Shown here in pieces: positions 37,038 through 45,047 of a DNA stretch of 62,215 nt. How positions within the stretch are numbered: position 1 is the first letter of the stretch; each line of letters opens with the position of its first letter. The DNA is taken from the NCBI GenBank assembly GCA_964510515.1, contig CAZEAU010000014.1, positions 1 through 62,215 of the forward strand. The letters are read 5' to 3'. This stretch comes from SURF-21 sp964510515 (GTDB lineage Bacteria > Actinomycetota > Geothermincolia > Geothermincolales > RBG-13-55-18). Below the pieces are notes generated by a model. That model ran no database searches and had not been told where the DNA came from. It saw only the letters and a list, made by a program, of their open reading frames with translations. Position numbers and translations under genes: made by a program.

Positions 37038-38642
37038 GTGAAGGTCGGGGAGGACGGGAGGGGCCTGGCTTCCTCGCCCCCCCGCACGCGGGCGGCGGCG
37101 GCGGTGGCCGCGGTCGCTTTCCTGGGGGTGCTGGTGGGGGTGATATCCTCGCAGGTGCCGCTGCTCATAGGCTTCGCCGTCATCGGCGGGCTCGCCCTCT
37201 TCGCCATCATCTACCGCAACCCCTTCATCGGGGTGCTGCTCTTCCTCATCTCCAACCTGACCATCCCCCAGGCCGGGCCCAACTGGAACCTGGGCATACA
37301 GGTGGCCATGGTGGGAGAGACGCGCGGCCTGCATTTCAACGTACACGAGATCATCATGGTCATGGTCCTGCTCGCGGTGATCGTCAGGATGCTCATCGGC
37401 GCGTGGCGGAAGGACTGGGACGAAATGGAAAAGCTGGTGAAAAGCCCCCTCACCATCGGGGTGGTGCTGTACCTGCTGACCTCGATCCTGGCCTGCCTCA
37501 TCGGGCTCATCAACGACGCCAACGGGCTGCTGGTGATCTTCCGCTTCGTGCGCACGGTGTTCTTCGCCTACATCTTCTTCATGATCATCTACGTCGTGCG
37601 CGAGCGCAGGCAGTTCCAGACGCTGGTGGTGACCATGCTCGTCTGCTGCACCCTCATTGCCGCCTTCGGCCTGGTGCAAAAGGCCATGGGCGAGGCGTGG
37701 TCCAACCAGTTCGCGGACAAGGTGCTGGGGAGGCTCGGCTATCCCTCCGACGTCAACTACGTCGCGGGCGAGAGCAGCGCCCAGGCCTACCGCATCAACT
37801 CCACCTTTCTGCACCCCAACATCCTGGGGGGGTACCTCGTCTTCGCCCTGCCCTTTCTGGTGAGCTTTCTCAGCCTCACCTGGAGGACGCGGCGCCGCTT
37901 CCTGTGGGCCCTGCTCTTCTTCGTGGCCCTGCCCGTGAACCTCGGCGCCCTCTTTCTCACCGGCTCCCGGGCGGCGTGGGTGGCGGCCGGGGTCATCGCC
38001 TTCCTCTACGGCATCTTCGGCTTCTTCGACCGCCGCATATGGCTGGTCCTGGTCACCGTGCTGCTGGTCTTCGCCCTCGTCTTCGTGATGCTCAACCCGC
38101 CCGACTTCGTCAAGAAACGCTTCTCGGGCCTGAGCGCCAAGGAGGCCGCCACCGCGCGTATCTACCAGTACAAGCTCGCCCTGGACTATTTTCTGGAACA
38201 CCCCATCTTCGGCATCGGCATGGGCATGGAGGGGCAACGCATCATCGAGAACAACCTGCGCTATACCTGGGCCGCGGTGGAGAACGCCTTTCTCACCTAT
38301 ATGGTCTCGCACGGGATGGTGGGGCTGAGCGCGCTGCTGCTGGTCTTCATCCTTTACTGGGGGCTCCTGCTCAGGGCCCGCGCGGGGTCGAAGCGTGACC
38401 CGTTCATCTATTTCCAGGCCGAGGCCTTCGCCCTGGGCATGGTCGGTTTCTTCGTCTCCAACATGTTCGGGGCCTGGCTGCTCTTCGCCATCCCCATGGT
38501 CACCCTGCTGTGGTTCTACATCGGCATGGCGGGGAGCCTCTACAACATCTTCCGCGCGGAGCAGCTCGCCGTGCAGCCGGCGCTGCCCCCGCCGCGAACG
38601 TTCACCTCCTCCCTCCCCCTCCCGGATGGGGTCAGGTCTTGA
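37038..38642 (+). CDS. O-antigen ligase/polymerase family membrane protein (Wzy/WaaL-type)
   Basis: A protein of about 534 residues with 11-12 transmembrane helices and one long extracytoplasmic loop. It carries the Wzy_C region (LFLTGSRAAWVAAGVIAFLY), followed by a helix and the loop with HPIFGIGMGMEG. It should polymerise repeat units, or ligate the finished glycan to its acceptor, on the outer membrane face. GTG 37038 is preferred to GTG 37029 because GGGGAGG lies 8 bp before it. The last six codons (PDGVRS and stop) lie inside the composite repeat starting at 38621, so the repeat supplies the present C-terminus. It is the last gene of the plus-strand glycan operon. Confidence 0.9.
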   Translation: MKVGEDGRGLASSPPRTRAAAAVAAVAFLGVLVGVISSQVPLLIGFAVIGGLALFAIIYRNPFIGVLLFLISNLTIPQAGPNWNLGIQVAMVGETRGLHFNVHEIIMVMVLLAVIVRMLIGAWRKDWDEMEKLVKSPLTIGVVLYLLTSILACLIGLINDANGLLVIFRFVRTVFFAYIFFMIIYVVRERRQFQTLVVTMLVCCTLIAAFGLVQKAMGEAWSNQFADKVLGRLGYPSDVNYVAGESSAQAYRINSTFLHPNILGGYLVFALPFLVSFLSLTWRTRRRFLWALLFFVALPVNLGALFLTGSRAAWVAAGVIAFLYGIFGFFDRRIWLVLVTVLLVFALVFVMLNPPDFVKKRFSGLSAKEAATARIYQYKLALDYFLEHPIFGIGMGMEGQRIIENNLRYTWAAVENAFLTYMVSHGMVGLSALLLVFILYWGLLLRARAGSKRDPFIYFQAEAFALGMVGFFVSNMFGAWLLFAIPMVTLLWFYIGMAGSLYNIFRAEQLAVQPALPPPRTFTSSLPLPDGVRS

Positions 38643-39050
38643 TCTTTGCCTGCTCCGCTATCTTCCCAGTTCGCACCAGGGGTTTTACCTCGGGTTTGCA
38701 AGACGTGGCCCCCTCCCGGATGGGGTCAGGTCTTGTTCTTTGCCTGCTCCGCTATCTTCCCAGTTCGCACCAGGGGTTTTACCTCGGGTTTGCAAGACGT
38801 GGCCCCGCGGGGGCGGGCAGGTTCGCTGGAGAGCGTCGCCCCCTGGGGGTGCCGGCTCGCATGCGGAGGGTGAGGCCAGCAAAAAGCGCGGCACCGGACC
38901 CCGGCGCTTCGCGCCTCGCGCACCTCCGGGGCGGAGGTGGCAAATGCTCTTCCCGGCGCGTCACCGTAGGGGACGGTTCGCATGCGAAGGGTGAGGCCAG
39001 AAAAAGCGCGGCACCGGACCCCGGGCGCTTCGCGCCCTCCGCCGCGATGC
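38621..39050 (+). repeat. Composite non-coding repeat, right copy (two tandem 94-bp units plus second module)
   Basis: The first unit is 38621-38714 and the second 38715-38804, nearly identical, each starting CCCGGATGGGGTCAGGTCTT. A second module then occurs twice (about 38855-38930 and 38975-39050), with CGCATGCG, GAGGGTGAGGCC or AAGGGTGAGGCC, and GCGGCACCGGACCCC. The left copy at 1-298 has the same modules in inverted orientation. Open frames across this region only reflect GC-rich repeat DNA. No transposase or clear terminal inverted repeat was seen. Confidence 0.85.
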
Positions 39051-39116
39051 GTATGATTGGGCTCGGTCACGGCATCCTCGCCTTGCGGCTAGTGGTGGAG
39101 AGGGCCGAAAAAAATG

Positions 39117-39145
39117 TTTCCATTCGGGGACTCCTGGGGTATAAT
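39117..39145 (+). promoter_or_regulatory. Sigma-70-type promoter for the leader/adhesin transcript
   Basis: TTTCCA (39117-39122), a 17-bp spacer and a perfect TATAAT (39140-39145). Transcription would start near 39152, directly before the structured leader. Confidence 0.65.
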
Positions 39146-39151
39146 AAATCT

Positions 39152-39276
39152 TCGAAGACATCGATACGCTGCTCACGATAGGGAAGCGACGAGCCGCAGC
39201 GCACGACATGGTTACCTGGGCTGCGGGGAGCTAGTGGTGAAACCGGCCCGATCGTTTTTAAACGGTCGGGCTTTTT
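39152..39276 (+). ncRNA. Putative structured leader RNA / attenuator upstream of the LPHTG protein
   Basis: Between the promoter and a strong terminator lie about 95 nt that can pair in two exclusive ways. GCTGCTC (39168-39174) can pair with GAGC/GCAGC in 39191-39200, or CCGCAGC (39194-39200) can pair with GCTGCGG (39220-39226). A conditional terminator follows. The arrangement is like a riboswitch or a short independent RNA, but no known riboswitch class was recognised. It could also be a free small RNA ending at the terminator. Confidence 0.4.
39247..39276 (+). terminator. Rho-independent terminator in the leader
   Basis: CCCGATCGTTT pairs with AAACGGTCGGG (39247-39270, one G-U pair), followed by CTTTTTC. 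It lies 255 bp before the adhesin start and after the promoter at 39117, so it would have to be bypassed for adhesin expression unless a second promoter exists in 39277-39531. That stretch shows no gene and no clear hexamer pair. Confidence 0.85.
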
Positions 39277-39531
39277 CATACAAGCTATTGCAGGCAAACG
39301 GTTAGACACAAAAGGGAGGACGCAAGAAGGGGCATAAGGGCAGGCATTGGGGGAAGACTTCCCGGTCATGATCGAATCTCACTCGGCGTAGATATTCGGC
39401 TGTGACCACGGCGATGTCACCCCGTAACCGCCCTACGTAAGCTCCTCGACCGCGTGCGCCCGAGCGGTCTGGACGCAAGCGGGAGCCGCGTCCCGCCTTG
39501 AAGGAAAGGCAAAGCAACGGAGGTGACGTCA

Positions 39532-42500
39532 ATGAGAAAGTCGACCAGGTGGTTGGCTCTCGTCTCCATCTCGGCCCTGGTAGCCTTGTCGCTTCTAGGC
39601 GGAATAGTTTCCGCACTAGCCGGAAGCGGCGCTACAACCGCTGCTGCGGGTGTCGACACGCTGGACGGGGGCACAGAAGAGGCGGTCGCGTTAGCGCTGG
39701 CGGCCGGGGAAGCGGAGGGCGCTCTTGCCCCCAAGGGGGAGGGAGACGCGCCGCAAGAGGGGATGTCGCGCGGGGACGCTAAGATCCGCACGATCGTTTT
39801 CCTCGACGAGAACGAGAACGGCGAGATGGACGAGGGTGAGGCCGGCCTGGCCGGGGTCACCGTGAAGCTCAACGACGGCGATGACAGGGTCAGCGAAAGC
39901 GACGGAGAAATCATTTACGACGGCCTCGACCCGGGCGTATACACGCTGAGCGAAACAGCCCCCGCGGGCTACCGTCCCACCACCCAGACCTCCTACACCC
40001 TGGATATAGATGGCAACGATAATATCACCGTGTATTTCGGCAATGCTGCCGAGGGAGTGCTCGCCGGCTCCGTATCCGACGGTGTGGTTGAGGAAGCGGG
40101 CGGCGGCAAGGCCGACCTCCAGTCCTCGACTTCTTCGTGCGGCGACGGCGTCATCGAGGCCCTGGTCAAGGTGGATGAGAACCGCAACGGCGTCATCGAC
40201 GACGGGGATACCCTCCTCGACGGCGTGACCGTCAAGCTCTCCCACGTCAACGCGGACGGCACCCACACCCCCGTTTCCCCGGCCTCGCTGACCACCGGCC
40301 CGGGGTGCGGTATCGACGTTCTTTTCTTCTTCTGGTGGGTGGAGGTCTGCTACCCGGGCGGGCATACCATCTGGAAGGACCTGGAGCGCTCGTGGGAAGG
40401 CGAGGACTTCGCCTGGTACCTCTTGAGCATAGAGGCGCCGGAGGGCTATACCCTGGTCGAGCCGGCTTCGGGGGAATACCTGCTGCCCCTGCGCTGCAGC
40501 CTCCCCTGCTGGTGGTACCGCAAGGAGTTCCTCGTCTCGCGTGACGTGCAGGAGCTCAAGGGGTCCATCTCCGGCCATAAGTACAACGACGCGGACGGCA
40601 GCGGCGACTACAGCTCAGGCGACCTGCCGCGGGCGGGTGTGGCCATCGAGCTGTGGAAGGACGGCGCCAGGCTCGCCGAGACGACCACCGCCGCGGACGG
40701 CAGTTATTCCTTTGCCAATCTCGCTCCCGGCTGCTACAACGTCCAGGAAATCGTCCCCGCGGAGACGGAGGCCACCTCGCCGACGAGTGTCGAGGTCAAC
40801 CTGGCCGCGGGGCAGGACGTCACCGGCGTCGATTTCTTCAACCGGGACCTCACGCCCCCGCCGCCCCCGTGCGGCGACGGCGTCATCGAGGCCCTGGTCA
40901 AGGTGGATGAGAACTGCAACGGCGTCATCGACGACGGGGATACCCTCCTCGACGGCGTGACCGTCAAGCTCTCCCACGTCAACGCGGACGGCACCCACAC
41001 CCCCGTTTCCCCGGCCTCGCTGACCACCGGCCCGGGGTGCGGTATCGACGTTCTTTTCTTCTTCTGGTGGGTGGAGGTCTGCTACCCGGGCGGGCATACC
41101 ATCTGGAAGGACCTGGAGCGCTCGTGGGAAGGCGAGGACTTCGCCTGGTACCTCTTGAGCATAGAGGCGCCGGAGGGCTATACCCTGGTCGAGCCGGCTT
41201 CGGGGGAATACCTGCTGCCCCTGCGCTGCAGCCTCCCCTGCTGGTGGTACCGCAAGGAGTTCCTCGTCTCGCGTAACTCGCAGCTGAGCGGGCATAAGTA
41301 CGAGGACGTCAACCGCAACGGCGTGTTCGATGCGAGCATCGACTTGCCGCTGGAGGGCTGGACCATAGAGCTCTACGACGAGGAGGGCGCCTTCCTGGCC
41401 TCCACCACCACCAACGCCGCGGGGGAGTATGCCTTCGACAACCTCCCCGAGGGCGTGTACACCGTGAAGGAAGTGCTCCAGCCCGGCTGGAGATACGCAT
41501 ATCCCCTGGACGGGATCTTCGCCGATGTCCCGGTGGGATGCGGCGACGTAACGGGTAAGGACTTCCTCAACGCACGCTACCTCTCCATCAGCGGGCATAA
41601 GTACGAGGATGCAGACTGCGACGGCGAGATCGGCGCGGAGGATCCGGGCCTGCCCGGTGTCGAGGTGCAGCTCTTCAAGTGGAACGAGAGCAGCAGCGCG
41701 TACGAGTTCGCCGCCTCGACCGTCACCGGGGCGGGAGGCTTCTACGAGTTCACCGGCCTTGAGCCCGGCACCTACAAGGTGCAGGAGGTACTCACTGCCG
41801 CGCAGCTCGAGGACTGGTTCATGGTCTCCCCCGCCGGCGGAGCGCATGAGGGAGCGGTGCTGGCCTGCGCGGACCTGAAGGACCTCGACTTCCTCAACGC
41901 GCGCTACGGCGCCCTCGAAGGCTGGAAATACTGGGATAAGAACGAGAACGGCATCATGGATGGGGACGATGAGGGGCTGGTGGGAGTGACCATCATCCTC
42001 GATCCCGACCCTGCCCTGGGCATGCCCCAGGCAACGACGGTGACCGGCGCGGAGGGATACTTCTTCTTCGGCCACCTCCTCCCCGGCAAGTACACGGTTA
42101 GCGTGGACGAGTCCACGGCACCCGACTACTATCCGGTCGGCCCCGTATCCATAGAGGTCGACGTGACCTGCGGCCAGACGGCGAAGGTCTACTTCTCCGA
42201 GGCCCCTTACGGCTCCATCTCCGGCATCAAATGGCTGGACACCGACTATGACGGCATACGCGGTGAGAGCGAGGAGGGCATCGGGGGCATAGCCATCGAG
42301 CTCTGGAAGGACGGGGTCATGGTCGCCGAGACGACCACCGACGACAAGGACGGCAGTTATCAGTTCACCGATCTCCGGCCCGGCGAATACACCGTGATCG
42401 AGAAGGGTAAGGCGGGTTATTTCTCCACCACCCCGGACAGCGTCGTGGTTATCCTCTCGCCCGGCGAGGGCGCGGTGATCGATTTCGGCAACTGCCCCTA

Positions 42501-43260
42501 CGGGGAGATCGAGGGCCTGAAGTTCATCGATCTGAACGGCAACGGCCTCCTTGACCCCGGCGAGCCGAACGGCGAGGGAGTGGAGATAACCCTTGAGGGG
42601 CTCGGCGGCATCGGCGCCATAGCTGTAGCCACCACCGGCGAGGACGGGACCTTCTCCTTCAAGGACCTGCTGCCCGGAAGTTACGCCGTCTCGGAGACGG
42701 TGCCGGCGGACCACTACGCCACGCGCCCCATACGGGTGGAGTTGCTCGTGGGCCCGGGCGAGATCGCATCGGTCATCTTCGCCAACGCCCCCTACAGCGA
42801 GATCGGGGGCATCAAATACATTGACGACGGTGACGAGATACTGGACCCGGATACGGACAGGCCACTGGAGGGCATGACCATCACCCTCAAGGGCGAGACC
42901 GCCGGCGGGGAGCTGGTGAGCCAGGAGGCCAAGACGCTCGCGGACGGCAGCTACGCCTTCCTCCTGCTCGAGGCGGGCGAGTACACCGTGGCCGAGATCT
43001 ATGACGCCGAGAAGATGCAAGCCATCTGGCCCGACAGCGTTGACCTTACCTTGAGCCCAGGGGAGCAGGCGGTAGCGGACTTCCTCAACGTGGAAGTCGA
43101 GATCGGAGGCGAGGTCATCGAGCCCCCCTCCACCACGGCCCCGGACAGGCTTCCCCATACCGGCATGGACCAGATGCCGATCATCATCTCGGCAGCGGCG
43201 CTCACCTTCCTGGGCCTGGTATTCCTCGCCCTCGGGCTGCGCCGCCGCTATCAGGAATGA
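39532..43260 (+). CDS. SdrD_B/Cna_B-like multi-repeat surface protein with LPHTG sortase signal
   Basis: A 1242-residue protein. A signal peptide occupies about residues 1-32 (MRKSTRWLALVSISALVALS and on). About eight SdrD_B-type domains follow, each with a calcium-loop-like start (FLDENENGEMDEGEAGLAGV; HKYEDVNRNGVFD; WYWDKNENGIMD-like; KFIDLNGNGLLDPGEPN) and a YTVxE-type end. A second module, 135 residues long and rich in Trp and Cys, is present twice (about 203-337 and 447-581). The end is LPHTGMDQMPIIISAAALTF, a hydrophobic helix, and RRRYQE, a cell-wall sorting signal. It is probably a calcium-stiffened wall-anchored adhesin or stalk. ATG 39532 has GGAGG at 8 bp; GTG 39523 is less likely. 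A terminator follows the gene. Confidence 0.92.
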   Translation: MRKSTRWLALVSISALVALSLLGGIVSALAGSGATTAAAGVDTLDGGTEEAVALALAAGEAEGALAPKGEGDAPQEGMSRGDAKIRTIVFLDENENGEMDEGEAGLAGVTVKLNDGDDRVSESDGEIIYDGLDPGVYTLSETAPAGYRPTTQTSYTLDIDGNDNITVYFGNAAEGVLAGSVSDGVVEEAGGGKADLQSSTSSCGDGVIEALVKVDENRNGVIDDGDTLLDGVTVKLSHVNADGTHTPVSPASLTTGPGCGIDVLFFFWWVEVCYPGGHTIWKDLERSWEGEDFAWYLLSIEAPEGYTLVEPASGEYLLPLRCSLPCWWYRKEFLVSRDVQELKGSISGHKYNDADGSGDYSSGDLPRAGVAIELWKDGARLAETTTAADGSYSFANLAPGCYNVQEIVPAETEATSPTSVEVNLAAGQDVTGVDFFNRDLTPPPPPCGDGVIEALVKVDENCNGVIDDGDTLLDGVTVKLSHVNADGTHTPVSPASLTTGPGCGIDVLFFFWWVEVCYPGGHTIWKDLERSWEGEDFAWYLLSIEAPEGYTLVEPASGEYLLPLRCSLPCWWYRKEFLVSRNSQLSGHKYEDVNRNGVFDASIDLPLEGWTIELYDEEGAFLASTTTNAAGEYAFDNLPEGVYTVKEVLQPGWRYAYPLDGIFADVPVGCGDVTGKDFLNARYLSISGHKYEDADCDGEIGAEDPGLPGVEVQLFKWNESSSAYEFAASTVTGAGGFYEFTGLEPGTYKVQEVLTAAQLEDWFMVSPAGGAHEGAVLACADLKDLDFLNARYGALEGWKYWDKNENGIMDGDDEGLVGVTIILDPDPALGMPQATTVTGAEGYFFFGHLLPGKYTVSVDESTAPDYYPVGPVSIEVDVTCGQTAKVYFSEAPYGSISGIKWLDTDYDGIRGESEEGIGGIAIELWKDGVMVAETTTDDKDGSYQFTDLRPGEYTVIEKGKAGYFSTTPDSVVVILSPGEGAVIDFGNCPYGEIEGLKFIDLNGNGLLDPGEPNGEGVEITLEGLGGIGAIAVATTGEDGTFSFKDLLPGSYAVSETVPADHYATRPIRVELLVGPGEIASVIFANAPYSEIGGIKYIDDGDEILDPDTDRPLEGMTITLKGETAGGELVSQEAKTLADGSYAFLLLEAGEYTVAEIYDAEKMQAIWPDSVDLTLSPGEQAVADFLNVEVEIGGEVIEPPSTTAPDRLPHTGMDQMPIIISAAALTFLGLVFLALGLRRRYQE
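40138..41274 (+). repeat. 405-bp direct duplication inside the LPHTG gene (40138-40542 and 40870-41274)
   Basis: The two copies are offset by 732 bp and appear identical except one base (AACCGCAAC versus AACTGCAAC, Arg to Cys). Each encodes the Trp/Cys-rich module with FFFWWVEVCYPGG and LRCSLPCWWYRKEF. The 327 bp between them encode one SdrD_B domain. Such near-identity at synonymous sites shows a recent duplication or gene conversion. Confidence 0.9.
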
Positions 43261-43284
43261 TCAGGAACTAAGGATCCGTAACGG

Positions 43285-43312
43285 AAAGGGCCCCTTGCGG
43301 GGCCCTTTCTTA
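43285..43312 (+). terminator. Rho-independent terminator after the LPHTG gene
   Basis: A perfect 10-bp stem AAAGGGCCCC/GGGGCCCTTT (43285-43308) with a TTGC loop, followed by CTTAT, 25 bp after the stop codon. Confidence 0.85.
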
Positions 43313-43315
43313 TGT

Positions 43316-44062
43316 CCCTTCTGGGGTCAACCCTCCGAAGTGCCATAACCTTCTGTCCCTTCCGGGGTCAACCCTCGCATGTGCCGTTAGACGTATCCCT
43401 TTGTGTCCCCTCCGAGTGTCCCTTCTGGGGTCAACCCTCCGAAGTGCCATAACTTAACCGCCCCAACGCCCCTTCCGGGGTCACCCTTAAAGACCCAAGT
43501 CAAGGGTGAGCTTCCCCTGACCCCTCCCGGGGTTGAGCGCTTCCATATTAGCTTGGGAGGACGCCTCCGAACGGGCACCATCGCCTCTTCCGCCTTTTCG
43601 GATACCCCCGCTCTCTTTGGTCTGCGCCTTGCGGACCCTTCCAAACCTCTGGTTCGCCGTTTGAAGGCTTCGCTCAGCCAGTCACCTTTATGAGCATCTC
43701 CCGCCGCGGGGCGTGCGTGCTATGGAATGGCACTTCCGGGGTCAACCCTCGCATGTGCCGTTAGGCGTATCCCCTTGTGTCCCCTCCGGGGGTTGACCCC
43801 AGATGTGCCATTAGGCGTATCCCTTTGTGTCCCCTCCGAGGGTTGACCCCAAGTATGCCACCAAGCGAGGCAGGCGTCCGTTTTGTCCCTTCCGGGGGTT
43901 GACCCCAGATGTGCCATTGGACGTATCCCTTTATGGCACTTCGGAGGGTTGACCCCAGGTGTGCCGCAGATGTGCCATTAGACGTATCCCTTTATGGCAC
44001 TCCCGAGGGTTGACCCCAGGTGTGGCACTTCGGAGGGTTGACCCCAGATGTGCCACAAGTGT
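43316..44062. repeat. Array of about 50-bp repeats with GGGGTCAACCC / GGGTTGACCCC core
   Basis: About 800 bp without a supported gene between the LPHTG gene and rmlC. The core GGGGTCAACCC appears at 43323, 43364, 43427 and 43738 (with a variant at 43477). In the right half it appears inverted as GGGTTGACCCC at about 43790, 43840, 43895, 43946, 44007 and 44035. Around the cores recur TGCCATTAGACGTATCCC, TTTGTGTCCCCTCCGAG and CCAGATGTGCC. The spacing is near 50 bp but irregular, and copies diverge. The stretch 43535-43735 is largely free of the repeat. This is not a CRISPR, since both spacing and repeats vary. Confidence 0.85.
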
Positions 44063-44068
44063 GCCGCG

Positions 44069-44530
44069 TTACCAGTTGAAGCCTATGGCGGGGTCGTCGT
44101 AGGGGATACGCTCCTCATCGGGGTCGGATGGGTCGTAGCTCTCGCTGGTGTGATAGAACAGGCCCGCGGGGCGGTTTCCCAATACCTGGTAGCCGTGGGC
44201 CACGCCGGGGGGGATGACTATGAGCAGGGGCTTGTGTTCGCCGGCGTAGATGACCTGGGTGCGGCCCCGCGTGGGAGAGCCCTCCCGGAGGTCGTGCAGC
44301 ACCACCCGCGCCTCGCCCACGGCCATGAACCACAGGTCGTACTGTTTGCGGTGCCAGTGGAAGGCCTTGATCACCCCGGGGTAAGTGATGGTGAAGGTGG
44401 TCTGCCCGAAGCGCTCCAGGAGGTCGTCGTCGTCGCGCAGCACCTCGAGGAGGTAGCCACGCTCGTCGCAGAAGCGCGTCAGCGGCTTGACGCGCACCCC
44501 GTCTATGTTCTCGGCCAAAGGCCCGCCCAT
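44069..44530 (-). CDS. dTDP-4-dehydrorhamnose 3,5-epimerase family protein (RmlC-like cupin)
   Basis: A 153-residue cupin with the RmlC layout: LTRFCDERGYLLEVLRDDDD, then TTFTITYPGVIKAFHWHRKQ, where the HWH holds the catalytic histidine of the family. VGEARVVLHDLREGSPTRG and IPPGVAHGYQVLGNRPAGLF follow. It is shorter than typical RmlC (about 180 residues) and may be one of the shorter sugar 3-, 5- or 3,5-epimerases acting on another dTDP-4-keto sugar. It supplies an activated deoxysugar to the polysaccharide pathway. It lies on the opposite strand from rmlD-like 45048, with a repeat-filled 517-bp region between them. rmlA and rmlB are not in the window. Confidence 0.87.
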   Translation of the reverse strand: MGGPLAENIDGVRVKPLTRFCDERGYLLEVLRDDDDLLERFGQTTFTITYPGVIKAFHWHRKQYDLWFMAVGEARVVLHDLREGSPTRGRTQVIYAGEHKPLLIVIPPGVAHGYQVLGNRPAGLFYHTSESYDPSDPDEERIPYDDPAIGFNW

Positions 44531-45047
44531 AAAACATCACCCCCATAAAGGTTAGCGGAGGCGGCGGGGCAAAGCAACGCCCGGCTCCGGCACCTTGGGA
44601 ACCCGCCCAGAGCCGGGTGCGAATACGCGCCCGGGGGAGGCGGCGAGGCAAGCGCCCCGCTCCACGCGCTTCATGGGCCCGGCAGAAGCCGCGACTTGCC
44701 TCCACGCGCATCACGCCGCGACATATACCTCCACGTGCATCCACGGCCCGGCGGAAGCCGCGACATGCCTCCACGCGCTTCATAGGCCCGGCGGAAGCCG
44801 CGACGTGCCTTCATGTGCTTCACGACATGCCTCCACGCGCTTCACGGAAGCCGCGACATGCCATGCGGGGCCCAGGAGGGATGCCCAAGATGCCATGCTC
44901 CTTCAGCGGGGGAGCGGGCGCTCCCGGGAGGCAAAACGGGGACTTCACCCGGCCGTTCCCGGGCCAAAACGCGGCCCTTGACCCCGGTGCACCGCGGCGT
45001 GTTAAGGTTCTACTGTCGGAGGGTGAATGCGGCGATAAGGAGGACGC
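44531..45047. repeat. Divergent rmlC-rmlD intergenic region with 40-bp tandem repeat (44660-44872)
   Basis: No supported gene. The phrase TCCACGCGCTTCAT followed by GGCCCGGCGGAAGCCGCGACATGCC recurs with starts at 44661, 44701, 44730, 44770, 44810 and 44832. The main period is 40 bp, with two shortened copies. Copies have diverged. The remaining parts must contain the promoters of both divergent genes, but no clear hexamer pair was found. Confidence 0.75.

Noticed and set aside
38643..39181. Several open frames of 60-220 codons in the composite repeat
   Set aside because: They share the same low-complexity translations in repeated copies and have no start signals or domains.
39289..39330. Possible c-di-GMP-I riboswitch (GGCAAAC at 39293 and GGACGCAA at 39318)
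   Set aside because: The hairpin expected between these two conserved boxes cannot form, and the GNRA tetraloop and receptor are missing.
40615..43158. 847-codon minus-strand open frame opposite the LPHTG gene
   Set aside because: Repeats the pattern of the sense gene, no start site or motif; artefact of GC-rich codon use.
43403..43693. 96-codon frame inside the repeat array
   Set aside because: It begins in a repeat unit and contains repeat-derived Pro-rich sequence; no family similarity.
43316..44062. CRISPR-like array
   Set aside because: Units vary in spacing, sequence and orientation; no constant-length unique spacers.
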